Shown: piece after piece, positions 1-11,700 of the stretch
Layout of the letters: the number at the start of each line of letters is the position of its first letter
How positions within the stretch are numbered: the first letter of the stretch is position 1
Assembly (NCBI GenBank): GCA_947561395.2
Contig: OX387184.1
Location: 8,432,001-8,496,000 of the forward strand
Direction: 5' to 3'
Source: Buxus sempervirens
Taxonomy: Eukaryota; Streptophyta; Magnoliopsida; Buxales; Buxaceae
DNA: 64,000 nt
Translations under genes and position numbers: made by a program
Notes under the pieces: model-generated
What the model was told of the DNA's origin: nothing
Database searches by the model: none
The model's input: only the letters and a program-made list of their open reading frames with translations

Positions 1-454
1 GCAACACGTCGGATTTCATACAGATGGTAACTCCGCTACCGCTGACAGAGGGCTACGCAACAAAACGGCGGGCGTTTGCTCAAAGCCCCACAAACCCTCT
101 TTATATCAGGCTTGGGCTCCAATTTTTTGTCCAGTGGGCTTACTTGGATCGATTTTTTAGAAGCAAAATTATTAGGGCCGGGCTTGGTTTAGGCATGTTG
201 AAGTCGGGTGCGACCAAACCCAGCCTGGTATTTGCATAATTATGTCCACATCTTAAACTAATTGTAACTACCGTCGGGCGTCGGTAATTGTGTTTTTTTT
301 TAAGCCATGTTTTTTTTTTATACCTATTACAACCATCAGACTTATTCTAAGTTGAATTTTGTTCTAGTTTTGACTTCCCGGTTCCCACCTAACCTCACCA
401 GCGAAACACGCTGTTTCCCTCCGTCAACCCTCAACAGAGTAGTTTAGTCTCATG
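1..454. other. intergenic, no gene seen
   Basis: No open frame here has recognisable protein similarity, and no RNA gene structure was seen. The stretch ends at the terminal repeat of the MITE that starts at 455. Confidence 0.5.
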
Positions 455-950
455 TAGGGCTGGCAATGGGTCGGATATATATCTGAATCCGACTCAAATC
501 CGATCCGAAAATCTCGAATTCAGATATGAGATATAAATCCGTAATTCAAATACAAATATCGAATTTCGGATCCGATCGAAATCAACATATACTTTACATT
601 AAACCATTTGTAAACTTTGTATAAACCATGGTTGAACCATCTTTAATCTTGTCTTGCTTTAATATTTTTATGGCTCATTAGTTTTGATAGTTAAGATTTT
701 ATTGAATAATCAAACTTGATTTTTGAGTTTCAAGTTCAAATTGGATCTAATTCGGATCAAATTCGGATTTCAGTTATTTATTCGGTCGAATATTGAATTC
801 GAATACAGTATATGAATTTGGTTTCGAATTCGGATTCATGTATAAAAGATCCGTCGGATTTCGAATCGAATTCGGATATCGGTTTTTTATTTTTGGTTCG
901 GATTCAAATCATAGTAGATCCATACCGTATTCGACCGATGGCCAGCCCTA
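455..950. mobile_element. hAT-like MITE, TAGGG family (copy 1)
   Basis: The element begins TAGGGCTGGCAATGGGTC and ends GATGGCCAGCCCTA, which are inverted copies of each other. The interior is built of degenerate GAATTCGGAT/ATCCGAATTC words and has no coding capacity. The flanks are GTCTCATG (447-454) and GTCTCGCG (951-958), an 8-bp duplication with two transition differences. Terminal repeats of this type with an 8-bp duplication are typical of the hAT superfamily. Related copies lie at 33088-33831, 34111-34634 and 57214-57753. Confidence 0.8.
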
Positions 951-1648
951 GTCTCGCGTTATTGCACCTGCAAATGCTATTACGTTAATGGTCTCTCCAC
1001 CTCTCGGTAATTTGTACCGAGCTGTTGGGGTTTGATGGATTTAACTTCATTTGATGATTGTTGAAATATCATATTTGGGCCCTCTTAATCTCTTATACAC
1101 GTAGTTGGCACTTTCACTTGACAGCTTATATAACATAGCTTTTCTATGAAATTCACTCACTAATTACTCTCCTTTGACTTTGAGAAAGACTTTTAATCCA
1201 GGCCCTTTTTTTTTTCCACTTCGAAAGTTACGTTCCCTGGTTATTTCCTCGCTGTTCTCCTTCTAAGAAGGAAATGCTACAAAGAAAAAGCAAAACAAGA
1301 TACAGCAAACTATGAAAGTGAGGTGCTTTGGATTTGTTATTCTGCATCGTCTTCTTCGTCCCCAGTAAGCGTTTTGCTCAAAAGCCCAATACCCGTCGGA
1401 CGAAATCCCACTCTCTGCTGACCCAAAAATATAACCTTTGTCATTGGCATGGGAAAATGATCTGACGATGTTCTTGGTATGTTGGTTTAGACACCTCATT
1501 GCGTAATTTCATCTGCATATCCCTTGATATTTCATTACCTCAACGACTCCCACGTTGATCGCCATCCCTCCGGAATCAAGTAATCTACAAAATCATTGTA
1601 ACCTCACCACAAAATCAAACCAAGGTAACAGACGAGCATACCGACCCG

Positions 1649-1685
1649 CTCAATGGTCCACCATACGCTGGCGGACCATTGAGCA
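1649..1685. repeat. 12-bp perfect inverted repeat (hairpin)
   Basis: GCTCAATGGTCC (1649-1660) is followed after 13 nt by its exact complement GGACCATTGAGC (1674-1685). After one mismatch, three further inner pairs (CCA/TGG) can form, leaving a 5-nt loop. No neighbouring gene explains it. Confidence 0.7.
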
Positions 1686-2264
1686 GAACCGCCACGGAAA
1701 ACAAGTAATATAGTTGAAAACAAAATTAAATAATATAACACTCGCACCCCACCAGCAATGACACAGCAATGATTTATATCATCCGTTTTGGCTTATTAAG
1801 CCTCATGTTTTTGTTCGGTGCTTTTATCTAAGTTGGAGCTTATAGGCGCTGCTTGGACGCTTAGATGGTAAAAGTACCCAAATATTCTAGAGAATTCTAG
1901 GAATTCCACGTATAAATGCAAATACAAGAAAAGTGTAAAATCTTCTAGAACATAACGTAGCTTCTACATGGAGGACTTATTTGTAAACAATCAAGAGCAC
2001 CGAGTAAAATAATAACTTCTCTAAGTTTGTTCTTATCTCCCTCTCTTGAGATCTTAAAGAAGTTAGGTTTACTAAACACATCGAAAGGGTCTAAGTGCCG
2101 CACCGATCAGGGAATTTCTAAGCCCGTGACACTAAACTACACATATGAACTTTCACTTTCTTCATCCGATGCGGGACTGGGATTCCAGAATCCAGCGAAT
2201 AAAAAGTCATTTGTAAAGTGTCGACAACCATTTGAAAAGTCTATAGAAGATGCGAAGTGACAAG

Positions 2265-2317
2265 ACCTCGATCTTATCACTTTTTTTTTTTTTTGATGGA
2301 AACCTTGATCTTATCAC
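2265..2317 (-). mobile_element. tail-only retroposon micro-insertion
   Basis: A 16-bp direct repeat, ACCTYGATCTTATCAC, lies at 2265-2280 and 2302-2317 (one transition between copies). Between the copies are only 21 nt: 14 T followed by GATGGAA. Read on the minus strand this is TTCCATC plus a 14-nt A tail, as expected for an extreme 5' truncation of a poly(A)-tailed retroposon. Confidence 0.6.
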
Positions 2318-3482
2318 AATGGTGATTTAGAAAGGTTGTCATATTGATGTTGAGTTACTACAAGACCATGAGCTGTAAAAGAAACCAAATGATACGAAGT
2401 AGCTACCCTATGATCCCAACAGGTTACGCTTAACCAAACTCGTTTAAACCTCTATTTTCAACTTAGAATAAATCTTATCGCAAGAAGAAACAGCAAGTTT
2501 CTTTAGCTCGAACTGTTCTAGGAATATCTCAACCATCAGACGCAGCCTTTGCAAGACCACAATGATCATAGGAGAAAACATAAGCATGCCATAAGAGAAC
2601 TGGATATAATCCAAAGCTTCACAACCACAGAGTCATGCAAGTTTACATCCAGACCTTTTCATAAGTTGTGGAAGGAGATTTTACTAGTTTTGCACGATAA
2701 GTGAAGATAATCCCAGAATTTGAGATACTTAATTATGCAATTTTTACATCAATAATTTTTCAGAAGTTATTGAATAAGATTTTTAAAATTTTTGAATTTA
2801 AGCAAATTTGTGTCAAAGGAAGAATATTTCCCATTCATCTTTGGAATTCATGTGGTGGAAAAAAAAAGCAACATTATTGAACTCGAATCATCTCTAAATT
2901 AGCTGCCTTGAGAAATATATCATCTTCAGAAAACATAAATACCTTCAGAAAATTTCAAATACTGGAAATTACTCATACTAAGAACAGCAAAGGAATTCTA
3001 TGTAGAATCATAGCAACCGGATAGAGGAAGAACGGCTCAGTTTCTGAAAGCTAATGCAACGTATAACATCAGTTGTAGTGGAAACAATATGACGCAATAG
3101 TTATCATATCATTGGGTTTATTTTACTATACAGTACAAGTTCTTGCAATTTACAGTTTAATCATTCTAATAATGTTGTACAATAACTATATCATATTGAA
3201 CGATTTAAGCAGCAAACATTACGAGTCTGGTTACAACATAACCCAAGTGTCTACACTTCGGTCATAGTGTCTAGACATGATAAGAGAGAAGCAAAAGAAA
3301 TCAGCAACAAAGAACCACTTACAGAATGCAAGACAGAGACCAAACTACACTCTGTTATCTGACAGATCCTGGAAGTTGAAGTTCTCATAGAGTGGTAATG
3401 GTAGTAGTAGTAGTAATAGTGGGGGTGGCAATACTAAAAAAAAAAAAAATATTGTGACTTTTAGAAGATCAGCAGGTTGAGA

Positions 3483-5963
3483 CTATCGGCCTTCATCAAT
3501 CTCTAACTGGGAGAAAATTTGGATTGCGGTTGTATTGGAATCATCATCCCTTGTAAGGGGAATATCATCTCTCTCAATTTCCATGCTTACTGAAGGAACA
3601 CGTTGAACAGTACGCAGTGAGAATTCAGATGCTGGACAGTTGGTGCTGTCCTCATGTGGTTCTCTTCTCTGTGCAGTCACTTGAAGCTGTAGTGCATATT
3701 CCAAGTCCCATAAGACATCACCCATGCTAGGTCTGTCAGCACCATATTCCCTCAAACATTTCTCCACGGTCTCCACAAATTTCCTTAATGAACTGGGACT
3801 GATCTTTCCCACAAGAAAAGGATCCATAACCTCCTCAATTAACCCTTTTTTCAGACAGAAAATTCCCCATTCAGCTAAGTTCACCTGCTCCATGGGAAGC
3901 AGGGAATCAAGAGCAGGCCTTGTACAAAGTACTTCAAGGAGAACCACACCAAACGAATACACATCCGACTTATCTGTTAATTGTTGACATCTGAAGTACT
4001 CTGGATCAAGATAACCAAAGGTTCCTTTTACACCTGTGTTGACAGGTGATTCGCCAAGAGGCCCAGACTTTGATAAACCAAAATCAGCAACCTTAGCAAC
4101 ATAATTTTCATCGAGCAAAATGTTTGTCGACTTGATATCACGATGAATGATTGCCCTGGATGTACCAGTGTGAAGGTAATGAAGACCCCTTGCTGAACCA
4201 ATGCATATCTCAAGCCTTTGTTTCCAAGACAAACTAGGCAGATCCGAACCATATAGATGATTTCTCAGTGTCCCCTTTTCCATGAATTCATAAACCAGAA
4301 TCATCTCTGCCCTTTCATCACAATACCCAATCAATGACACCAGATGACGGTGGCGGATCTTCGATAAGACCATGATCTCTGTCTGAAATTCTGGACGGCC
4401 CTGCCCCGACCCTGTTTCCCCTCGTTTAACAGCAACTTTCATTCTGCCGAAGAGAATTCCTTTATAAACCTTGCCAAATCCTCCTTTTCCAACCAGCAAA
4501 TTGTCATCGAAATTGTGAGTAGCTACCTGAATATCAGCAAAAGGAATCTTTAATCCAAGATTAACTTGGGAATCACTCGTACATATCGTATCATACAAAC
4601 TCCCTCCATATGCTGATATGGGCGCTTGTTGACGCTTCAGTTTCCTGGACTTCAACAGCCAGAACAACAATATCAACATGCAGGTAAAAGCAACTCCCCC
4701 AAGAACTGATCCAACCACAAGAAAGACATGTTTCTTCTTTTTCACTCTCTGTGTATCAGGATAAACTCTACTGTTTTTCATCTCCATGATCTCCAGCCCA
4801 TTCAAATAAGCAGTTCGAGTTTGGGAATTGAGATTTGGACCTACACTGATGATCATTGTTCCAGAATCATCAGAATCCACCACAAAGTCTATATAGTAGG
4901 GAGCACTGGCTTTAGAGCTGTCGATCTCCTGACTGTAATTTTGGTAAATGTACAGGTTGAAGACCAGATTCTCACTGGAGTCCCTGATTAAATCATAGAA
5001 GTGCAAGCGGACAAGGTGACTGACACTGTTATTCACATCGAACCGCCAGGTTATGTTGAAATTATTCGCCAATCTATCATTCCTTATGTTCATTTCTTGC
5101 GCGGTGTTGTAAACATTTACTGGGGCTATATATTTACTAGATATTCCATCCTGGTACTTCGGAGTTTCAGTGCGATTGACAGGTTTTGCAGCATCCGGAA
5201 GAAGAAGAAAACTCTGATCAGGATTCCAACTTCTCCACAGAGTGTCATTTTGAGGTGTGATGACCGGACCTCCAACGTTGATCCGGTAAACGGTCTCAAA
5301 CATCTGGGATGACAAACCCACATAGAGTGGTTTACTTCCACCATGATTTACGTGGGTAGCATCATTGGGGATGAAGTTTTTTGGGGTGGGGAAGACTTCA
5401 ATGGCGTTAACAAAAGACAGAGGGGATCCCCCAGAAGGTGTAAAATGGATTGTGAAGTTCGTGCTATTGATGTGCAGTAAGTACTCCTTCAACACAGGTT
5501 TGGAGCTAGAATTTTGTACCCGAAATTGATACAACAGAGGAAACGCGTATTCTGAAACCGAAACGTCGAACACAGCTGCTGCAAGATCATACTGGGATGC
5601 AAAAGGGAAGAAATGAAGACGTACCAGATGAGTGCTACTGTCACTGATTCTGAACTCGTAGAAGGCAGGGCTTCTGAAAATTCTCGCAGTTTGATAGAGA
5701 GGTGATGAAACTGAAGACGGGTTGTCAGATTTGACAGAGATGACATCTGTTGCAGAAAGTGAGAAAGAAACGGGTCGCGAGTCTCCAACAAAGATCCGGT
5801 TGTTGACGGTTGCACTAGAATCGGAACCACAGTTGATGAAGTATTTATCAGGGACAGTGTAAGCTGATGAGAGAAGTTGAAAACATGAGAATTGGAGAAG
5901 ATGAAGAAGAAGATGATAAAAATGTAAATTGAAAAGGCCTCTAGGGCTCTGAAGCTTCTCCAT
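3483..5963 (-). CDS. CrRLK1L (malectin-like) receptor-like protein kinase
   Basis: An 826-residue intronless type I receptor kinase of the Catharanthus roseus RLK1-like family, closest in feel to the At5g24010 type; such proteins act at the plasma membrane and sense cell-wall state or RALF-type peptides. Residues about 12-34 form a signal peptide. About 38-395 are the two malectin-like ectodomain segments with several N-glycosylation sites. A transmembrane helix spans about 413-437, preceded by a KKKK stop. The kinase runs about 490-760 with a complete catalytic set: glycine loop GKGGFG at 492-497, K513, HRD at 607-609, DFG at 627-629 and the GTFGYLDPEYF activation segment. The start is the first ATG before the signal peptide. 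All key residues are present, so it should be an active kinase. The ligand cannot be read from the sequence. Whether it is nearer At5g24010 or another CrRLK1L clade needs a tree. Confidence 0.95.
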   Translation of the reverse strand: MEKLQSPRGLFNLHFYHLLLHLLQFSCFQLLSSAYTVPDKYFINCGSDSSATVNNRIFVGDSRPVSFSLSATDVISVKSDNPSSVSSPLYQTARIFRSPAFYEFRISDSSTHLVRLHFFPFASQYDLAAAVFDVSVSEYAFPLLYQFRVQNSSSKPVLKEYLLHINSTNFTIHFTPSGGSPLSFVNAIEVFPTPKNFIPNDATHVNHGGSKPLYVGLSSQMFETVYRINVGGPVITPQNDTLWRSWNPDQSFLLLPDAAKPVNRTETPKYQDGISSKYIAPVNVYNTAQEMNIRNDRLANNFNITWRFDVNNSVSHLVRLHFYDLIRDSSENLVFNLYIYQNYSQEIDSSKASAPYYIDFVVDSDDSGTMIISVGPNLNSQTRTAYLNGLEIMEMKNSRVYPDTQRVKKKKHVFLVVGSVLGGVAFTCMLILLFWLLKSRKLKRQQAPISAYGGSLYDTICTSDSQVNLGLKIPFADIQVATHNFDDNLLVGKGGFGKVYKGILFGRMKVAVKRGETGSGQGRPEFQTEIMVLSKIRHRHLVSLIGYCDERAEMILVYEFMEKGTLRNHLYGSDLPSLSWKQRLEICIGSARGLHYLHTGTSRAIIHRDIKSTNILLDENYVAKVADFGLSKSGPLGESPVNTGVKGTFGYLDPEYFRCQQLTDKSDVYSFGVVLLEVLCTRPALDSLLPMEQVNLAEWGIFCLKKGLIEEVMDPFLVGKISPSSLRKFVETVEKCLREYGADRPSMGDVLWDLEYALQLQVTAQRREPHEDSTNCPASEFSLRTVQRVPSVSMEIERDDIPLTRDDDSNTTAIQIFSQLEIDEGR

Positions 5964-6090
5964 GGACTGTTTGCGCTGAGAGTGAAACTAAAAGATGGGA
6001 TGCAGTGTGTGGCTCTCTCATAGTCTCATCTCCCCAAGTCTCATGCAGGAAGAAGACTCGGTTACTCAAGTCAAAAAGTTTGTCGCATCC

Positions 6091-6280
6091 GAGTGTCCGT
6101 TTCCTCTTTTTCTACATTCGACTTTTCCTTCCGGGCCCGTGTCCAAATGGGTTGCGTGTCCGGTTCCTCTTTTCCTACATTCGACTTTTCCTTCCGGGCC
6201 CGCGTCCAAATGGGTTGCGTGTCCGGTTCCTCTTTTCCTACATTCGACTTTTCCTTCCGGGCCCGGCACAAGATGGAGAC
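6091..6280. repeat. 63-bp tandem repeat, three copies, upstream of the receptor kinase
   Basis: Units start at 6091, 6154 and 6217 (period 63) and share the core GTGTCCGGTTCCTCTTTTCC followed by ACATTCGACTTTTCCTTCCG and GGCCCG. Copies 2 and 3 are nearly identical; copy 1 has a few changes. The array lies about 130 bp upstream of the kinase ATG, in its promoter or 5' UTR. Because 63 is divisible by 3, several frames on both strands stay open through it; these open frames are an artefact of the period, not genes. Confidence 0.9.
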
Positions 6281-8056
6281 ATAATCGGAAACCAAAAGAT
6301 AATCTTCTCTCTGAAGGTAAGTTCTGCGAAGATGAAACTGAGTGAGAAGGATTCGCAATGACTTGGCGAACATTGAAAGAAATCATGAGTTGGAAACTGC
6401 TACAAAATTCACAGGAAGACATACAAATTATAATTCATTCGCATATGCACCCGAATCTGTGCCTCTGAAACCGGGATGGATGAGTTTATGTAGAATTGTA
6501 TCACAGCAACACTTAGGAGACATCTGATTATATGCGCATGCTCACCATCTGCATATATGAAGACATGAGTAAGAAATATACATGTGAGACAACATCAACC
6601 CACACATCTTGCTTTTGATCCCAAGTTATCTGATTATTCCAATATTTTTTGCACAATATCCTAACAGATAGGACCGATTTAATGGTGGATCCTCATATTT
6701 CTATACATATTTCATGTGTCGAATTTCAAGGTTCAAGGAAACCTATATTCGGTCTTAAGACTCAAGACATGAGAGAGAGATATGAGCACTTGCCAGTGGC
6801 AGCTTAACATTGTACACATTCGATGTGCATTATACCAGCATCCATTGGACAAAATTTCAATCAAAAGTTTCTCAAAAATTGATCACAGCGGGAGCCCCTT
6901 GCACCTGTCAGTAACAGCTTACTAGTGAAAACTCCAGTGCAGGATCATCACGTAGTGAGAAAACAATATTAATAATTTGACAGCCAGGAGCAAGTTTCCC
7001 AAATATAAGCTATTTTAGCATGAATTCCTAAAGCCCTAAAATGTCAATATTAAACATTGTGCTTGATCATGACTTTCAAGTATAGTAGATACTAGCCCAG
7101 AGTAGTAAAAACCTTACCCTTTGCAATTCAGGACTTTGTGATCTTTTGCTCCAACCCACATTCACATTGCCAAAAAGGTGAGACCTTTGACTGAGATCAG
7201 TCTACAAGATCAAAGGTTGCCACATTCTGAGCAAGGATATGTCATATTATTACAATAATGTGTTCCTCGCAATATTTCAGGATCTTCATCAGAAACCATT
7301 AGAGCCAGAGAGCAGAGATAGCTGCATCAAGTGATTCCATAATCTAAAATTGGAAGGGCAGATAATCTGGAAGAATTATAAACATATTCTCATAAACAAT
7401 AAAACTAAATACATGACTAAACCCATCAGAAAATGAATAATCAGAGATACAGGGTTAGTTATGCTATGGAATATTGTGCAAATTATACCATAATTGACTT
7501 GCTCGAGTTCAATCCACTACAAGTGTGGAAACTGATAAATCCTCCAGAACTGATGAATTACATGAAATGCTCTTAAACCGCAAAACAATCGGAAATAGTT
7601 AACCACGTACTAATATGTAAAGATCTTCAGGAACTGTAGGATATCTCTTAAGTCGAGCAACTTATCTTACAAGAGAAGAGTGATTCAAATTTTTGGGTTA
7701 TGCGGTGGAAAAACAACACTTTGGATGGAATTATATATAGCTGATGCTGCCATCAAGAAATGAGAATGCCATAACCACCGAACTCATACTCCAGTTCAAG
7801 AAACAATGCTGATAGTTGCAATTCCTAAGCTCCAACATAAAATGGAGCTCTAGATGCCTTCTATATGGTGCCACAAGTCCACATACACTAGAGTACTATA
7901 TGCATATAATTGGGCAAATTTCCTAAATAGAATCCAGTCAATATGAAAGTCAATCCACAGAGAGTTCCACAGATATTTTGGATTTTGACCGTCATACAAT
8001 TGGATATAGTTACAAATTTATATAAATATAGTTTGTGTGTGTGTGTGAGTGCAAGT
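6281..8056. other. intergenic between the receptor kinase and REV1
   Basis: AT-rich sequence with no coding similarity seen. It holds the 5' flank of the receptor kinase gene and the 3' flank of REV1. A TG-rich microsatellite at about 8031-8062 is the target of the retroposon that follows. Confidence 0.5.
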
Positions 8057-8334
8057 GTGTGCATGCTGGCCTTAATCAGTTTTTCTCTTCCTCTTCTCAG
8101 TTACCAAAGGAGATTGTGGGGCTGATTAGATTGGATAGATTAGGTCTTCCTTATCTTAGATCAGTCAAATGATTTTTTTGGGCTCTCATAGCAATTTCGT
8201 TTTCCTGTGCTATTCATTTGTTAATCTTTTTTTCCAGCGGTAAGGTTCCAAGTCCCCCCCTCTTTTGTATTCTTTTTCCATCTATTAAAAAAGAGCAGAA
8301 GTTTTTCTATAAAAAAAAAAAAAAGTGTGCATGC
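8057..8334 (+). mobile_element. poly(A)-tailed retroposon with target-site duplication
   Basis: A 258-bp insert (8067-8324) ends in 14 A residues (8311-8324) and is flanked by the exact 10-bp repeat GTGTGCATGC at 8057-8066 and 8325-8334. The insert has no coding frame of note; it may be a 5'-truncated LINE end or a SINE. The surrounding TG-rich track is split by it, which makes the duplication easy to see. Identity of the parent family is unknown. Confidence 0.75.
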
Positions 8335-8779
8335 GTGGGTGTGTGATGAGTACTTTTACATAACCACCAGTTATTCATTCCCTAGTATCATAACATCCAA
8401 AAGGAATAACTTGACAATGGCTTTAGGATTGGGATCATAAGAGAAGAACAATACATATATGCACGTGGAACAAAAGAGTAGGATCAAGTCCGATAAGGGG
8501 ATAATTTTATTATTCCAAGACACTGCATCATATGGTAAAATTAAGACATTACGATTGCTTAGTTACATGCAAACTGGTAATTGTTCAGTAAATCAGCACA
8601 TTTTAGTTTAAACCACGAAAATTGAAACACAGTTCAAATTATCAAAAACATTTCATACCTCTATCATGCACGGAAATTAGCACCCTCCAAGGAAATTCTA
8701 TGCCATGCAAACTAGTACGATGCTCTTTTCAGCAATGAAATCATCATGGCTAAGTGATGGATCATATGATATGAAAACC

Positions 8780-11700
8780 CTACTCTGCATTTGAAAGATG
8801 CAAGCTTCCACCATAATTTTCACTGACAGAGGCCTAGACAATTCAGTTTATAAAAAAGAAAGATTAATAGCAATAATAAATTTGCAGATTTCAAGACTTG
8901 GAAACTGCCTTAATTCAATAGGTAATGGAATATAAGTTCAAGTTTGAGAATATTTCAACAGAAAATATTTTTGTTTTTTCGTACGAAGTACACTGGCCTA
9001 CAAATAATAGTTCTCACTTCTCAAATTCATATATAATCACAAGCATGCTGTCACCAAAATAAATAATTTAATACCACCAACAACCATATAATTTAGATAA
9101 TAGTCCTCCCAAAATAATTAAAATAAAAGAAACCACTTGGACTACCTGGATGCATATGACATCCTCAGATTCTACATAATTAAACTTGTTTTTAAAAAAC
9201 ATAAATTCTATCTAGATCCCCACACCCCCTAAAACGACTCAGCAGCAATCTTCTAATTTGAAAATGTAAAAATACAATACACGTAGTATGTGTCTGCAAA
9301 TCCTTCAAATTTTTTTCTTGGGATTTTGCTGAATCTGACACTTTTCACCCATACAATTCACATAGGCATGGTTTGCCAACAAGTGGGACAATATTCATTG
9401 ATGGGAGATCAGATTGTTGAGGGCTATAAAAGAAAGCAAAGAACTTGTATTCAAAAGTGCAAACACATTTCTGAAAGGGGAATCTTTCCCAATAAAAAGC
9501 CATGCCCATACATAAAAGAGACATTTGGTATCTTCTACTAGTAGAGGATAGAGAAGTAACAAGGCAAAGGCTTAAGGAATTTAGGGACCAAAATTTGGCA
9601 TGATGGTCAAAACCTTGGACTGCTAGAATGAAAATGTGGGTTTGGATCATGCTGCAGATACTTTGCATGGAACAATACCAAGGGTTAGATATGTTACCAG
9701 CCCACCCCTCCCAACACTGCTTCCGCAAGAACTATACTAGGTTAAGGTCCTTTATCTCTTCTGATGTCTGAACTCAGAAAAAATGTCATTACTATTAGTC
9801 AAGTGGACCCTAATCCAACAGACAATGCTATCTGCAGATGGTGGACAATGTTGTTCGATAGCATCAAGTACCTTCAACCTACTGGATTCTGTGCCTGGAT
9901 CCATGATGTTTTTGAAATTCAGTTGGTCAGCCCAAATCATCAACCAAAATGCTTCAGCAATGTTTTTGTAACAAGTAAAAAAATTAAGGGATGAATATAT
10001 ATGCTAATTTGCATTTTTTAAATGGTATGGGTATACGTAGATCTAGTCAGAAGTTCAATAATCTCTTTGCTTTGTTCTACTTTTCAGTTCTTATAACATA
10101 CATATTAAAAAAAACAATACAAATAAACTGAGGGGGTATAATAGGTCTTGGAAAGAGCTATTTTTTTTTCTTTTTTAAGTAAAGAATTAAGAATAAAAAA
10201 TTGTTTGGAAAGATTAGTAATTATGAATTATGATTACCAGGTTACTTCTGAAACTTCAAAAAATAAATTAGATGATACTAATAAATAGTCTGCCTGTTGA
10301 CCTTGTGGGACAGTGGTTCAATACTATTTCTAAAGGATGAACCCAGCATAAAAGCAGCATAACATCCAACAATAGGACACTATCCATGATGTCAAAACAT
10401 CCTTTCCCATGGTAATGACCAATTCTCACCAAGCCACTATCAGAGGAATGCCCCTCTACATGACATGTCTCAGTGCACCTGGTTTAGCCAATGTATCCAC
10501 AATATGTTGGCTGACCATGGAAAGTGATGGTATGGGAAATTCCAACCTTAGACCACGAATTGCACCAAACCAACAAACAATGTGAGCAAATGTCCATGTT
10601 ACCAGGTCTGACTGTTAGACTCAATATAAAACTATCAATGAATCTCCCTCCACCACAAAGTCGAACAGCTTCAAATGATCTGGCCTCCTTCGCCATGTCA
10701 AAAGTGCCACAAGCTCTGCTCTCACTGAATCTCCCTCTTTAATCTGCCATGAGAGAGCATGAATTATACTCCCTTTATGATCTCTAATCGACCCACCCAC
10801 CCCTAAGGGGCCTGGATTGCCAAGTGAACTTCTAGCCAAAACAACTTGAACATTCCCTCTAGTGGGGCCCTCCAAATGCTCCAAATGACCTGGCCTCTCT
10901 CTACTGCGTCAAACGTACCACAAATTCTGATCTCACTGAATCTGCTGTCATATGGATACAACATACTTGGTACAGAGCATAAATAAGCCCATATCTCAGA
11001 ACACAAAAGTTCAAGTGTGGTAGGTCAGATCACCAAGTGACAGCATCAAGTTACTTTCATCTTGTCACACAAAATTCAGGGTATCACAATAATTTACTCG
11101 TGAGAGACCTAACTACCCCTAAAGCAGGAACCTAAAGCTATGTGTTCAACTCTGCACAAGTTGCCATGTGCCAGATGCACATGCACACCTTATATGCATT
11201 CTGTAACCAAAAACTTGGTTAAGAAAAAAATCTGCCTTTAGTCTATTTCGAATAGACAAACATTTTAGATTGAGAAACTCTGTTGCAAGCTTAACAGCTC
11301 TAAAGATTCTAGTGATGTAGAAGCAAAGGCAGTGCATTAGGAATTTAGGACATGCCATTAGGATGATTGCTAGATCATTACAACCTACAAAAGACTCTGT
11401 GATAAGAGTAATGATTCCGTAGTTTGCATTCCACACAAGTTTTAGAATTTGCTTCAACAAGTTAAATATCTTAACTTCAACCCAACAGAATCCAGGAGCT
11501 ACATTAAAGTGGTTTCTTTTACTTTAATAAGAAATTTGACAAAAGTTTAAGTGGGATTCCAAACCAATTCAACCCTCCCCCTTTACCCAGGCCTTAGACC
11601 AAAAAAGCCTAAAATTAATTTCTTATACTCCATGCAGTAATATAAAACAATATTTATTATGTCCATAAAAAACTTTATATGTTAATCCCAAACCCAAAAA

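Larger units (their letters stand above)
951..3482. other. intergenic region and 3' flank of the receptor kinase gene
   Basis: No supported gene. It contains a strong hairpin at 1649-1685 and a tail-only micro-insertion at 2281-2301, listed separately. The part nearest 3482 is AT-rich and is probably the 3' UTR and downstream flank of the kinase gene on the minus strand. Confidence 0.5.

Noticed and set aside
5995-6422. Several overlapping open frames of 60-118 codons on both strands
   Set aside because: They run through the 63-bp triple repeat, whose period is a multiple of three; repetition alone keeps the frames open and no family similarity is seen.
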